DNA of 64,000 bases from Fusibacter paucivorans (lineage in GTDB: Bacteria > Bacillota > Clostridia > Peptostreptococcales > Acidaminobacteraceae). Below, piece after piece: positions 21,852 to 31,138 of the stretch. Under the pieces are notes generated by a model that was not told the DNA's origin, searched no databases, and saw only the letters and a list, made by a program, of their open reading frames with translations. Each line of letters begins with the position of its first letter. The first letter of the stretch is position 1. A program made the position numbers and the translations under genes. The stretch covers positions 62,001 through 126,000 of the forward strand of contig NZ_JAHBCL010000005.1 in NCBI RefSeq assembly GCF_018390735.1. Reading direction: 5' to 3'.

Positions 21852-22889
21852 TCAGCCGTCATTACCGTTTAGCCTGCCCTTTTTCTCCATTTCAATAGAT
21901 TTATTGACTGGGATAAAGACAACGACTGCGGCAATGGCTAATAGCGCCACGGCATTGATATAATCGTGTTTTAACAACGCAATCGCACCCGCCCCCATTA
22001 GTGCGCTGATCAAATACATGGACAGCACGACTTTTCGCTGATTGAGACCTGTCGAAAGCATTCGATGATGCAGATGTCCCTTATCTGCTTCCATAATAGG
22101 ACGCTTGTTAATCATACGCCTTAAAATCGCAAAAGCCGTATCAAAGATAGGAACACCCAGCGCCAATATCGGTACGACAACGGTAAGGGCCGTCGCGCCT
22201 TTTAAAGCACCTTCTATTGAGATCGCTGAAAGAATCAATCCCAGAAACAGCGCCCCGGTATCACCCATAAAGATTTTAGCAGGGTTAAAATTGTGCGGCA
22301 GAAAGCCTGCAGAGCTACCTGCCAGTATCAATGTAATCATTGCCGCATCATAGCGATGATTGGTAAAGGCAATATAGCCGAGCGTTACCGCAGCAATGGC
22401 AGAAATGCCTGCTGCGAGACCATCAAGGCCATCAATGAGATTAACCGTATTGGTCACCCCGACAATCCATATAATCGAAACGGGTACGGACAGGATCCCC
22501 AAATGGATATAGCCCGATTCCCCGAAGAAGTTTGTAAAATAGTTTATTTCGAAGCCCGCCTTTACCAGTATACCGGCACAGATAATCTGAATGACAAGCT
22601 TCGTCTTCGCCCCGAGATCCTTAACATCGTCAATCATCCCGGTAACGAGTATCAGTGTTGCACTGATAAAGAGTCCGGCGAGTTTCTGCGTCTCGATATT
22701 CGAGAAAATCAGCATACTCAAAAAGAACCCAACATAGATTGCAACACCACCCCAAAGCGGCATCGGTTTATTATGAACACGACGGTTGTCCTTAGGAATA
22801 TCCAGCGCACCAAAGTGATGTGCTAACTTAATCACCAGCGGTGTCGTTAAAAAACTTACTAAAAAAGCAAACAAAGCTGCTATATACAT
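21852..22889 (-). CDS. tagO: Undecaprenyl-phosphate GlcNAc-1-phosphate transferase (TagO/WecA)
   Basis: A 345-residue polytopic membrane enzyme (about ten helices) that transfers GlcNAc-1-P from UDP-GlcNAc to undecaprenyl phosphate. The PNPT family motifs are visible: 'DNRRVHNKPMPLWGG' near residue 38, 'VTGMIDDVKDLGAKTKL' near 90, the catalytic 'NLIDGLDGLAAG' near 155, 'FMGDTGALFLG' near 210 and the UDP-binding 'ADKGHLHHRMLSTGL' near 280. GAAGGTG precedes the ATG by 8 nt. It lies between comEB and wecB, as often in Clostridia. Confidence 0.94.
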   Translation of the reverse strand: MYIAALFAFLVSFLTTPLVIKLAHHFGALDIPKDNRRVHNKPMPLWGGVAIYVGFFLSMLIFSNIETQKLAGLFISATLILVTGMIDDVKDLGAKTKLVIQIICAGILVKAGFEINYFTNFFGESGYIHLGILSVPVSIIWIVGVTNTVNLIDGLDGLAAGISAIAAVTLGYIAFTNHRYDAAMITLILAGSSAGFLPHNFNPAKIFMGDTGALFLGLILSAISIEGALKGATALTVVVPILALGVPIFDTAFAILRRMINKRPIMEADKGHLHHRMLSTGLNQRKVVLSMYLISALMGAGAIALLKHDYINAVALLAIAAVVVFIPVNKSIEMEKKGRLNGNDG

Positions 22890-22906
22890 GACATTTACAC
22901 CTTCAA

Positions 22907-23392
22907 TCAATAGCCAAAATGGTTTTCCAGAGAATCATCATAATAAACCCAGTCACAGACGTGAATGACGCGAAAATCGGTCTCGGTATCGCGGATCACG
23001 ACTTTTTCAATACCTGAATTAATAACGAGGCGTTTACACATTGCGCAGGAATTAGCATTTGCGACATAAGCATCTGATTGCATCTCTTTGCCAACGAGAT
23101 AGAGCGTTGATCCAATCATATCTCTTCTGGCTGCAGAAATAATCGCATTGGCCTCCGCATGTACAGACCGGCACATTTCGTAGCGCTCACCTTTTGGAAT
23201 TTTCATTGACTCTCTGACACAATGGCCAAGGTCAATACAGTTCTTACGATCCCTTGGTGCTCCGGTGTAGCCCGTTGCAATGATCTCATCTTCATTGACA
23301 ATAATTGCGCCAAAATTGCGTCTCAGACAAGTGCCGCGATTGGCAACTGTCTCAGCAATATCCAAATAGTAATTCGTCTTGTCCTGTCTCAT
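22907..23392 (-). CDS. comEB: dCMP deaminase (ComEB family)
   Basis: A 161-residue zinc deaminase that converts dCMP to dUMP for thymidylate synthesis. Zinc ligands and the proton shuttle are visible in 'SVHAEANAI' (HAE) and 'SCAMCKRLVINSG' (PCxxC-like; here A replaces P). An upstream 'GHCVRES' segment is also typical of the family. The long open frame upstream overlaps the upp gene in another frame and is ignored; the ATG used agrees with family starts although its ribosome site (GAGGGCG) is modest. It lies 31 nt after upp. Confidence 0.9.
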   Translation of the reverse strand: MRQDKTNYYLDIAETVANRGTCLRRNFGAIIVNEDEIIATGYTGAPRDRKNCIDLGHCVRESMKIPKGERYEMCRSVHAEANAIISAARRDMIGSTLYLVGKEMQSDAYVANANSCAMCKRLVINSGIEKVVIRDTETDFRVIHVCDWVYYDDSLENHFGY

Positions 23393-23423
23393 CTTAACAC
23401 GCCCTCTCGAATACCGCGAGTGT

Positions 23424-24053
23424 CTACTTCGTGCCAAACAAACGATCGCCTGCATCGCCAAGACCTGGAACGATGTATGCGTGATCATTGAGTTTCTCAT
23501 CAATTGACGCAATGTAGATATCAACATCGGGATGTGTTTTTTGAACAGCGGCAATGCCTTCCGGGCAGCCGATCAGACATACGAGTCGAATGCTGGTCGC
23601 CCCTCTGTCTTTAATAAACTTAATCGCCGCATTGGCAGACCCGCCTGTTGCCAGCATTGGATCGACAACAATAAGATCGCGTTCCGGTACATCCGAAGGC
23701 AGCTTACAGTAATATTCTACCGGTTCCAGCGTTTCCGGATCACGGTAGAGGCCAATATGACCAACCTTCGCTGCCGGCAAGAGGTTTAAGAAACCGTCAA
23801 CCATGCCGAGACCCGCACGTAAAATAGGAATAATTGCCACTTTTCGACCTGCGAGTACCTTCGTCTTCGTCTTGCAGATCGGCGTCTCAATTTCAATTTC
23901 TTCAAGCGGCAGATCACGCGTTACTTCATATGCTAAAAGCATCGAAATTTCCTTTACCAGTTCTCTAAATTCCTTTGCCCCCGTCTCTTTATCCCGAATG
24001 AAGCTCAACTTATGCTGAATCAACGGATGGTCCATTTCAAAAACCTTACTCAT
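23424..24053 (-). CDS. upp: Uracil phosphoribosyltransferase
   Basis: Upp salvages uracil with PRPP to UMP. The 209-residue protein starts '[22 protein letters not shown]', has '[14 protein letters not shown]' near residue 76, the PRPP-binding '[16 protein letters not shown]' near 128 and the C-terminal '[20 protein letters not shown]' loop that binds uracil. AAGGAG lies 7 nt before the ATG. Length is exact for the family. Its place upstream of the atp genes matches other Firmicutes. Confidence 0.97.
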   Translation of the reverse strand: MSKVFEMDHPLIQHKLSFIRDKETGAKEFRELVKEISMLLAYEVTRDLPLEEIEIETPICKTKTKVLAGRKVAIIPILRAGLGMVDGFLNLLPAAKVGHIGLYRDPETLEPVEYYCKLPSDVPERDLIVVDPMLATGGSANAAIKFIKDRGATSIRLVCLIGCPEGIAAVQKTHPDVDIYIASIDEKLNDHAYIVPGLGDAGDRLFGTK

Positions 24054-24063
24054 GTGAATCTCC

Positions 24064-24510
24064 TTATAAATATTTTTTTTCAATTGCTACAATTTTATTG
24101 ACACGCGATTCATGTCGGCCGCCTTCAAAAGACGCCTCAAAAAAAGCATCGACGATTTTGAGCGCCAGGCCTTCGCCGACAACTCTCTCTCCCAATGCCA
24201 GTATGTTCGCGTTATTATGTCTCCTCGCCATTTCAGCACTAAATGTATCGCTGACCGGTGCGGCAATAATGCCCTTGACTTTATTGGCGGCAATGGATAT
24301 GCCCAACCCCGTACCGCAGACGAGTACACCTAAATCACACGTCCCCTCTGTGATGGCAAGCGCCACCTTTAAGGCGTAGTCGGGATAATCGCATGAGACG
24401 GGTTCGTCAACGCCAAAGTCGACAACCTCATAACCCTTTGCCTCCAAATGTGCCTTTACCTTGTGTCTGAGATTGAAGCCGCCGTGATCGGAGCCCATTG
24501 CAATTTTCAT
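24064..24510 (-). CDS. rpiB: Ribose-5-phosphate isomerase B
   Basis: This 148-residue RpiB/LacAB-family enzyme interconverts ribose-5-P and ribulose-5-P. The start '[19 protein letters not shown]', the phosphate loop '[19 protein letters not shown]' with its catalytic cysteine near residue 66, and '[16 protein letters not shown]' near 96 identify it. The final residues are close to the upp start (10 nt). In Bacillus subtilis the same relative position (between ywlC and upp) holds ywlF, an rpiB homologue. Confidence 0.95.
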   Translation of the reverse strand: MKIAMGSDHGGFNLRHKVKAHLEAKGYEVVDFGVDEPVSCDYPDYALKVALAITEGTCDLGVLVCGTGLGISIAANKVKGIIAAPVSDTFSAEMARRHNNANILALGERVVGEGLALKIVDAFFEASFEGGRHESRVNKIVAIEKKYL

Positions 24511-24567
24511 AAGCCACCTCCAAATTTATTCCTTAATATTATAAATTTTTAAGCCTTAAAAATCAAA

Positions 24568-25665
24568 TTAAATTCTTATTACCGAACCCTCCGCAGCTTT
24601 CAAAAGGCGATTCATAATTGCGCTGCCAATGCCCTCTTCTGCTATGCCGTGCACCAGCACGCGCTTGCAGCCGAAATCATCAGAAGCCCTTAAATCTCGA
24701 AAGAGTCTACTGGCAAAAACAGCAGGGTCTTTGGCGCTGCCCTGATCAAATAAAACAGCATGATCAAGCCCGCAAGTATTATCCGCCATAAGCCGATTCA
24801 AAACGGCTAAATCCTCCGAAAAAAGCAAGATTGCAATTTTATAATCCCCAGCTGCCGCCTCATCAATCGCCGCCTCAAATGCTTTGATAATCCCAACAGT
24901 ATCCCCTGTAAAAACAGTAACCTCAGCATTGGGCGCATAGTGTCGATATTTCATGCCCGGCGCTTTCGGCACTGACTTTTCTCCCTTTAAAGCTTTTAAA
25001 GCGGCATCCGTTTCACAATCCCCTGCAATTTCGGCTACCATCATTTCCGTAATCGCACCCGGCCTCAAAATCACTGGTATATCCCCCGTCATATCAATGA
25101 CAGTGGACTCAAGCCCCACCATCGCATCATCGCCTAAAACAATGCCGTCAACCCTTCCCATGAGATCGTGAATGACGTGTTCAGCTGTCGTGGGGCTCGG
25201 CTTGCCCGACAAGTTGGCAGATGGTGCTGCAATTGGAAGATTTGACAAGTCGATAAGCGCACGTGCAACGATATGCGACGGCATGCGTATCGCCACAGTA
25301 TCAAGTCCGCCTGTTACTTTATCCGGCACAACTGACCGCTTTTTAAAGATCAGCGTCATCGGTCCCGGCCAAAAGGCATCCATCAAGCGAGCCGCAGTCT
25401 CCGGCACTGACGCAACGAGATCATTGAGCATGTCACGTCTCGAAATATGCACGATTAACGGATTGTCGGAAGGACGTCCCTTTGCGGTATAAATACTTTC
25501 AATTGCTGTTTCATCGAGTGCATTAGCGCCTAAACCATACACTGTTTCCGTCGGGAATGCAACTGTACCGTTAGCCTTAAGTAGTTTCGCGGCACCCTTT
25601 AATGCCGGCCATGCCAAGGCATCACCTGTTAATTTTCTAACATCAAAAATGATTGTTTCTTTCAT
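24568..25665 (-). CDS. tsaC: Threonylcarbamoyl-AMP synthase (Sua5/YwlC type)
   Basis: The protein makes L-threonylcarbamoyl-AMP from threonine, bicarbonate and ATP, for the t6A37 base of ANN-reading tRNAs. It is 365 residues, the long Sua5 form: a YrdC-type catalytic domain (residues ~20-215, with 'GTVAFPTETVYGLGANA' and 'SAPSANLSGKPSPT'-like 'IAAPSANLSGKPSPTTAEHV'), a linker with 'PGMKYRHYAPNAEV', and a C-terminal Sua5 domain. GGGAGA lies about 9 nt before the ATG. It heads the series tsaC-rpiB-upp-comEB-tagO-wecB. Confidence 0.94.
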   Translation of the reverse strand: MKETIIFDVRKLTGDALAWPALKGAAKLLKANGTVAFPTETVYGLGANALDETAIESIYTAKGRPSDNPLIVHISRRDMLNDLVASVPETAARLMDAFWPGPMTLIFKKRSVVPDKVTGGLDTVAIRMPSHIVARALIDLSNLPIAAPSANLSGKPSPTTAEHVIHDLMGRVDGIVLGDDAMVGLESTVIDMTGDIPVILRPGAITEMMVAEIAGDCETDAALKALKGEKSVPKAPGMKYRHYAPNAEVTVFTGDTVGIIKAFEAAIDEAAAGDYKIAILLFSEDLAVLNRLMADNTCGLDHAVLFDQGSAKDPAVFASRLFRDLRASDDFGCKRVLVHGIAEEGIGSAIMNRLLKAAEGSVIRI

Positions 25666-25707
25666 AACTATTTATCTCCCAATGTAACCTGTCTATTACT
25701 TTACGCT

Positions 25708-25734
25708 AAAAAACAGCACCGCAACGGGTGCTGT
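25708..25734 (-). terminator. Terminator after the antiporter gene
   Basis: On the minus strand ACAGCACC and GGTGCTGT form a perfect 8-bp stem around CGTTGC, followed by TTTTTAGC. It lies 100 nt beyond the antiporter stop and just ahead of tsaC. Confidence 0.88.
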
Positions 25735-25834
25735 CCTCAATCCATTCATATCCGATATCGGTCATTTGTATCAAACAAGTACAGCGTACCTGCCCCCCTT
25801 GATCATCCAGCAGCCTTCACACCACCTTGCCAAG

Positions 25835-27007
25835 CTAGGACGAATGTGCCTCCTGCGGCTTAACATCCCGACTAAAACTCCATTTAAGCAATGATGGTGT
25901 AATCAACGTGGTCACGAGAACCATGACGATGGTTGCCGCCATTTCCTTATCTGTCAAAATAGACATCTGCAATCCAAGATTTGCAACAATAATGGCAACT
26001 TCTGCCCGCGGAATCATGCCAATGCCAATCTGAATGGCATGATGCCTGTCAAATCCCGTGAGATATGCGCCAAAACCACAGCCCAAAATTTTCCCAAGGA
26101 CGCCTAGTACGATAAGAATCGAACCAACGCCCAATGCTGAAAATGCTGCGCCGAGATCAATATCCATACCGATGCTCACAAAGAAAACCGGCGTAAACAT
26201 AAAGTTTGAAAGCTTGCCAACTTCATGAGACACTCTGTGTTTATGCGATGTCAATGAAAAGATGACACCTGCAAAATAGGCACCTGTAATAGCGGCAACA
26301 CCAAATTCTTCTGATGTAAATGACAGGACGAGACAGATAAAAATCGCCCATGTAATGAGCTTATCCTCTGAAATGTTCGTGCGTTCCAGCTTCCTAAGAA
26401 CAGTGACAATGATTTTGCCAACCACATACAAAACGACGAAAAAGGCTAAGATTTTTAAAACTGTCATTAATATCGACCCCGCAGCACCTGGTCTAACGAC
26501 ACCCACCAGCAGCGTGAGGAGAATAATACCAACAATATCGTCAATAATTGCCGCACCGAGAATCATAATCCCTTGCCGCGTCCGGAGCTGCGCAATTTCC
26601 CGCAGTGTCTGGACAGAGATACTCACCGAAGTCGCTGTTGATACGACGGCTAAAAAGAGTGCCACATTCGAATCATGACCCGGTAAGATCAGACGCATCC
26701 CAAAATAAACAAAAAATGCCGGCAGCACAACGCCGCCAAGGGCAATCAGCGATGATGAACGACTGGACTTCACCAGTTCCTTCACATCGGTTTCAAGCCC
26801 CGCAATAAACATCAATAGGATTACGCCAATTTCTGCAAACTCACTGATCAGTGGCGTCTTTTCCATAAACCCAGCTCCGAGAATTAACCCGATGATAATT
26901 TGGCCTAAAACTGCCGGCTGCTTAAAACGCTCACTCAAAAGCCCGGCGAGGTGTGCACTGATGAGCACAATCCCGAGCTGTAATAAAAACAAATATTTCG
27001 AATCCAT
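25835..27007 (-). CDS. CPA2-family cation/proton antiporter
   Basis: A 390-residue membrane protein with about twelve helices, of the monovalent cation:proton antiporter-2 family (NapA/KefB-like). 'LLSERFKQPAVLGQIIIGLILG' near residue 23 and 'FLAVVSTATSVSISVQTL' near 120 are typical, and the paired aspartates in 'GAAIIDDIVGIILLTLL' near 152 are the ion-binding pair of electrogenic Na+/H+ exchangers. No C-terminal RCK/TrkA-N domain follows, unlike Kef channels. Exchange of Na+ for H+ would connect with the Na+-type ATP synthase nearby. It occupies the place where Bacillus carries spoIIR between prfA/prmC and the tsaC gene. AAGGTGG precedes the ATG. Confidence 0.88.
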   Translation of the reverse strand: MDSKYLFLLQLGIVLISAHLAGLLSERFKQPAVLGQIIIGLILGAGFMEKTPLISEFAEIGVILLMFIAGLETDVKELVKSSRSSSLIALGGVVLPAFFVYFGMRLILPGHDSNVALFLAVVSTATSVSISVQTLREIAQLRTRQGIMILGAAIIDDIVGIILLTLLVGVVRPGAAGSILMTVLKILAFFVVLYVVGKIIVTVLRKLERTNISEDKLITWAIFICLVLSFTSEEFGVAAITGAYFAGVIFSLTSHKHRVSHEVGKLSNFMFTPVFFVSIGMDIDLGAAFSALGVGSILIVLGVLGKILGCGFGAYLTGFDRHHAIQIGIGMIPRAEVAIIVANLGLQMSILTDKEMAATIVMVLVTTLITPSLLKWSFSRDVKPQEAHSS

Positions 27008-27123
27008 ACTAACCCACCTTCAACGTAACCCCTATTTTTTAAGTATACGCTTCTAAAAAATAACTTTCAAGGCTTCAGACAAAGGAATCCATATGGATGT
27101 ATATCTTTTTATACATAATGACA

Positions 27124-27152
27124 TACAAAAACGGCTGTTTATCAGCCGCTTT
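27124..27152 (-). terminator. Terminator after prfA
   Basis: On the minus strand AAAGCGGCTG and CAGCCGTTTT pair over 10 bp with a 5-nt loop and end in TTTTTG. It begins about 20 nt after the prfA stop. Confidence 0.9.
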
Positions 27153-27170
27153 AATCGTTAATACAATCAT

Positions 27171-28250
27171 CTACAGATCGTTTTCTTCGAGTTGTTTTAA
27201 CATTTCAGCCTGGAAGAATGTCGTCACTTGATCTATCATTTCATCAATTTCGCCATTCATATAGCCATCGAGCTTATAAAGCGTCACAGGCACGCGATGG
27301 TCGGTAATCCGACCCTGAGGAAAGTTATACGTTCTGATTTTCGCGCTTCGATCACCTGTACCGACTTGGCTTCGGCGCTGCTCCGCAATTTCTTCATTTT
27401 GTTTATTTTGCTCTATTTCGTAAAGACGCGCTTTCAACACTTGTAAAGCGCGCTCTTTATTGCTGAGCTGCGATTTGCCATCCTGACAAGTCACCACGAG
27501 CCCTGTCGGCAGGTGGGTAATTCTGACGGCGGAGTCCGTTGTATTAACACTCTGCCCACCATTACCTGAAGACCGATAGACATCAACGCGAAGATCATTT
27601 TGTTTGATCTCAACTTCGACGTCATCTACTTCCGGCAAAACGGCAATCGTTGCTGTCGATGTGTGAATGCGACCGCCTGATTCCGTCTGCGGAATTCGCT
27701 GAACACGATGCGTGCCGCTTTCATATTTAAGCCTAGAATAGGCACCCTTGCCCTTAATCATGACAGAAGCTTCCTTAATCCCACCGACACCTGTCTCTGA
27801 AGTATTGAGCACCTCAGTCTTCCAGCGATTGTTTTCGGCATAACGTATATAAAGGCGCATAAGTTCCGCCGCAAAGAGTCCGGCTTCATCGCCGCCTGCA
27901 CCGGCACGCACTTCTAAAATAACATCGCGTTCATCATTGGGATCCTTCGGCAGCAGCAGCATTTTCAGCTCCAGTGAAACCGTTTCCAGTTGTTCTTCAA
28001 GATCGCCAAGCTCCATTTTTGCCAATTCCCGCAGCTCTTCCTCATCACTTTCTCTGATCAGCGCCTTTGCTTCTGCAATGCCGGTATTGACAGCCTTGTA
28101 GACTTTAAATTTTTCAACAATCGGCGCCATGTCCGAATGCTCTTTCATCAGCTTTTGCCAGAGTTTCTGGTCATTGATGACCTCGGGATCTGATATTTTG
28201 AGCCCAAGTTCTTCAAACTTTTCTTCTATGAATTCTAATTTATCAAACAT
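27171..28250 (-). CDS. prfA: Peptide chain release factor 1
   Basis: RF1 (359 residues) recognises UAA and UAG and triggers peptide release. The GGQ loop '[25 protein letters not shown]' lies near residue 225-250, and '[17 protein letters not shown]' contains the region equivalent to the PxT codon-recognition motif: here 'RIPQTE'. The next gene upstream, prmC, methylates the GGQ glutamine. The second of two adjacent ATGs is preferred for its spacing from GGAGG; prmC overlaps its start by 8 nt. Confidence 0.97.
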   Translation of the reverse strand: MFDKLEFIEEKFEELGLKISDPEVINDQKLWQKLMKEHSDMAPIVEKFKVYKAVNTGIAEAKALIRESDEEELRELAKMELGDLEEQLETVSLELKMLLLPKDPNDERDVILEVRAGAGGDEAGLFAAELMRLYIRYAENNRWKTEVLNTSETGVGGIKEASVMIKGKGAYSRLKYESGTHRVQRIPQTESGGRIHTSTATIAVLPEVDDVEVEIKQNDLRVDVYRSSGNGGQSVNTTDSAVRITHLPTGLVVTCQDGKSQLSNKERALQVLKARLYEIEQNKQNEEIAEQRRSQVGTGDRSAKIRTYNFPQGRITDHRVPVTLYKLDGYMNGEIDEMIDQVTTFFQAEMLKQLEENDL

Positions 28251-29103
28251 CATAACCTCCATGACGACATTTTCCTATAATAAACCTCGGAACCCCGCGA
28301 AGATCACATTCCAGATGAACGTCTTCATAGCCCGCTTCCCGCATCATTGCGGCAATGCGCTCACCCTGATCGTGCCCAGCTTCAAACATCAATAGGCCAT
28401 CAGACTTTAAATACCTTCCAGCTGCCGGGATCATGCGGCGATAAAAATCCAGTCCGTCTTCTCCGGCAAAGAGTGCCGTTTCAGGTTCATAGCACGACAC
28501 TTCTCTTTGAAGCGTTCTCCGATCCGAAATGGGAATATACGGCGGGTTGGATATAATCAAGTCAAATTGCATGCCGTCAACCGCTTCAAACAAATCGCTT
28601 TCGAGTATCGTCAAGCGCTCTAAAACCCCAAGTCTTTGCGCATTTTCGGCTGCTATAGTAAGCGCTAGGGTTGAAATGTCAACCGCTACGGCTTTCGCAT
28701 CTGCTATCCCCTTCAAAAGGCTGATGGCAATCGCACCGCTTCCCGTCCCCACATCCAAAATATGAGGTTTCACAGTCGATTCCAAACGCTTTAAAGCATA
28801 GACTACCAGCGATTCGGTATCGTCGCGCGGAATGAGCACACCCGGCTTTACTTTAAAGGTTAATCCCATAAACCCCTGTTCGCCAAGAATATACTGAAGC
28901 GGTTCATGCGCCTCACGCCGTTTAATCGCAGCCAAGACGCGCGATACTTCAGAAGTTTCAATCACAGTATTCCGTTCAAGAACGAGATCCAGTTTCGAAA
29001 ATCCCAGTAATGTCGTCAGCAGCAATCTCGCTTCAACAGCATAAGTCTCTGTAACAGCGCTTAAACTGTCTTCAGTTTGTTTCAGCAAAGTGCCGAGTGT
29101 CAT
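28243..29103 (-). CDS. prmC: Release-factor glutamine N5-methyltransferase
   Basis: PrmC (HemK) methylates the glutamine of the GGQ motif in release factors. The 286-residue protein has an N-terminal helical domain and a SAM-binding Rossmann domain with '[16 protein letters not shown]' near residue 114 and the diagnostic '[17 protein letters not shown]' (NPPY) near 185. It overlaps prfA at its 3' end and shares ATGA with the upstream DUF1385 gene, so the three are translationally coupled. Confidence 0.96.
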   Translation of the reverse strand: MTLGTLLKQTEDSLSAVTETYAVEARLLLTTLLGFSKLDLVLERNTVIETSEVSRVLAAIKRREAHEPLQYILGEQGFMGLTFKVKPGVLIPRDDTESLVVYALKRLESTVKPHILDVGTGSGAIAISLLKGIADAKAVAVDISTLALTIAAENAQRLGVLERLTILESDLFEAVDGMQFDLIISNPPYIPISDRRTLQREVSCYEPETALFAGEDGLDFYRRMIPAAGRYLKSDGLLMFEAGHDQGERIAAMMREAGYEDVHLECDLRGVPRFIIGKCRHGGYDV

Positions 29104-30041
29104 TGTGGTTTCGCCTCGTCACCCATCGTCGCCAACACGGCATTAAAAGCAGCAATAGCAACTTCGAGCTGTGAGTCATCCGGCTCTGCAGTCGTCAGAT
29201 TTTGCATCATCAATCCCGGTTTGCTAATCGCCTTAACAATACCATTATTGGAACGTCCCGCCAGTTTGAGCACTTCATAAGAAATCCCTGCAACGAGCGG
29301 CAGCAGGAGCAATTTAATGCCAATGCGCACCAATATGCTGTTCCAGCTGATAAAGCTAAAGAGGATAATACTAATGATGAGTACAAAGAAGATAAAACTC
29401 GTCCCGCACCTTGGGTGCAGCGTCGTAAACTTTCTCGCATTTTCAACAGTCACCGGCTGTCCACTTTCAAAACAGTGAATGGTTTTGTGTTCTGCGCCGT
29501 GATACTGAAAAACACGCTGAATATCTTTCATCTTTGAAATAGAAGCCACATAAATAATGAAAAAAGCAATTTTCATAATACCTTCTATGGCGCTAAGCAT
29601 CATTGGTTCCTGCACAAAACGTCTAAAGAGACCGACGACAAAGGTCGGCAGCACACCAAATAAAATCAATGCAAAGAGAAACGCCGTCACAATTGAAAAG
29701 CCCATGATAACATCATCTGCACGATCGCCAAAGATATTCTGTAGGCGCCTTTCCAATTCGTCTTTATCATCTGCCGCTTCTTCTTCAATGTAGAATTCTG
29801 CTGAATACGTCAATGCGCTAACGCCGGTAATCATGGAACTGACGAGACTTACAATGCCTCTGACAAATGGGATCTTGGCAATTTTCATTTTCTCAAGCTT
29901 GCCTACTTTGTCCATTTTAATTTCAATTTCACCATCGGGTTTACGGACGGCAATGGCAATATCATCTTTACCGCGCATCATGACGCCTTCGATGAGTGCC
30001 TGTCCGCCAATACTGGTATATTTCGGTTTGTCTGCTTGCAT
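29100..30041 (-). CDS. DUF1385 membrane protein (YqhQ-like)
   Basis: A 313-residue protein of the DUF1385 family. It begins 'KYTSIGGQALIEGVMMRGKDDIAIAVRKPDGEI', the conserved N-terminal block, and has about four membrane segments (near residues 115-140, 155-175, 215-235 and 240-255). 'YHGAEHKTIHCFESG' near residue 178 and 'FTTLHPRCGTSFIF' near 205 are the conserved His/Cys-containing motifs, suggestive of a metal site. Function is not established. It lies between tdk and prmC, its usual place in Clostridia. Fifty upstream codons of the open frame overlap tdk and are not counted. Confidence 0.85.
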   Translation of the reverse strand: MQADKPKYTSIGGQALIEGVMMRGKDDIAIAVRKPDGEIEIKMDKVGKLEKMKIAKIPFVRGIVSLVSSMITGVSALTYSAEFYIEEEAADDKDELERRLQNIFGDRADDVIMGFSIVTAFLFALILFGVLPTFVVGLFRRFVQEPMMLSAIEGIMKIAFFIIYVASISKMKDIQRVFQYHGAEHKTIHCFESGQPVTVENARKFTTLHPRCGTSFIFFVLIISIILFSFISWNSILVRIGIKLLLLPLVAGISYEVLKLAGRSNNGIVKAISKPGLMMQNLTTAEPDDSQLEVAIAAFNAVLATMGDEAKPQ

Positions 30042-30072
30042 AAGACCCTTCTCTCTTGTGCCCCCAGCGCAC

Positions 30073-30666
30073 CTACGCCTTCGCACCTGCCTTATATTTA
30101 AAGTAACAACTTGCACAAAGCGATTCGTATTCAACGTGATTCTCACCATCAATGGCAACTTGATCACCTTCAAACACAAACACGCCGTCAATTTTCCGTC
30201 CGTTTAAAATGGCTTTTCGGCCACACCGACAAATCGTTTTTAGTTCTTCGATACTGTGTGCGATGAGCAAAAGTCGCTCAGAGCCTTCAAATCCACGCAT
30301 TTGAAAATCCGTTCTCAGACCATAGCAAATAACGGGAATCTGTTTCGTCACCGCAATTTCGAAGAGTTCATCAATTTGATAAGCTTTCATAAACTGCACT
30401 TCATCCACGAGAATGCAGTGAATACTGCCATGCTGTTCGAGCCAGCGGTCAATGTATTCGGTGACGTGCTCATCTGATTTTATCAAGAGATCGACGTCTT
30501 TGGCGATGCCAAGACGCGAAACAATCTTGCCGCCGCCTTTCGTATCAGTATACGGTTTAATGACGATCGCCTGCATGCCACGCTCTTCATAGTTATGGCG
30601 CACTTGCATCAGCGCCGTCGATTTGCCGCAGTTCATGGCGCCGTATCTAAAATAAAGCTTTGACAT
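30073..30666 (-). CDS. tdk: Thymidine kinase
   Basis: A 197-residue type II thymidine kinase that phosphorylates thymidine with ATP. Walker A 'GAMNCGKSTALMQ' lies near residue 9, Walker B 'CILVDEVQFMK' near residue 88, the catalytic Glu is in that motif, and zinc-binding cysteines appear in 'KTICRCGRKAI' and 'SLCASCYFKYK'. GGAGGG lies 5 nt before the ATG. It occupies the rpmE-tdk-prfA order of Firmicutes. Confidence 0.96.
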   Translation of the reverse strand: MSKLYFRYGAMNCGKSTALMQVRHNYEERGMQAIVIKPYTDTKGGGKIVSRLGIAKDVDLLIKSDEHVTEYIDRWLEQHGSIHCILVDEVQFMKAYQIDELFEIAVTKQIPVICYGLRTDFQMRGFEGSERLLLIAHSIEELKTICRCGRKAILNGRKIDGVFVFEGDQVAIDGENHVEYESLCASCYFKYKAGAKA

Positions 30667-30785
30667 ATTGCCCTCCAACTGTCATCATTTTACATCGGAT
30701 ACTAAAATTTGGCTACCCCTCAAAACATTTATTGTACTAAGGAAATGGCATCAAATGTTTACAAAAGGCGCCTCCATTTTCTGTG

Positions 30786-30821
30786 AAATAAAATAGGTTA
30801 GGAATACATCATCCTAACCTA
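30786..30821 (-). terminator. Terminator after rpmE
   Basis: On the minus strand TAGGTTAGGA and TCCTAACCTA form a perfect 10-bp stem with an 8-nt loop, followed by TTTTATTT. It starts 11 nt after the rpmE stop. Confidence 0.93.
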
Positions 30822-30832
30822 GTCGATACAAT

Positions 30833-31033
30833 CTATTTAAGACCATATTTTTCTTTGAATTTTTCTGCTCTACCGCCACGTTCTGTTTGTTTAGCCGTAC
30901 CAGTAAAGAATGGATGACATTCTGAACAGATTTCAATTCTAATCTCGTCCTTTGTAGAACCCGTCACAAAAGTATTGCCGCAAGCACAATGGACAGTAGT
31001 CTCATGATATTTTGGATGAATTCCTTCTTTCAT
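30833..31033 (-). CDS. rpmE: Ribosomal protein L31, zinc form
   Basis: This 66-residue protein of the large ribosomal subunit starts '[22 protein letters not shown]' and has the zinc ligands CAC (residues 16 and 18-like) and '[11 protein letters not shown]' (CxxC), so it is the zinc-containing C+ paralogue. The ATG used is 7 nt after AGAGGT; a GTG three codons earlier is less likely. It follows rho by about 105 nt, in the usual rho-rpmE order. Confidence 0.96.
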   Translation of the reverse strand: MKEGIHPKYHETTVHCACGNTFVTGSTKDEIRIEICSECHPFFTGTAKQTERGGRAEKFKEKYGLK

Positions 31034-31138
31034 TCTCTTCACCTCTTTCTTATTTGTATTTATATCAATACACGATAATCAAAATTCAAGCTTTTACATT
31101 ATATCATATGCCTTTTTAAGATTCAACCATTAAAATAT

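Noticed and set aside
22907-23554. Longer comEB starting 54 codons upstream
   Set aside because: The extension lies over the upp 3' end in another frame and does not resemble dCMP deaminases.
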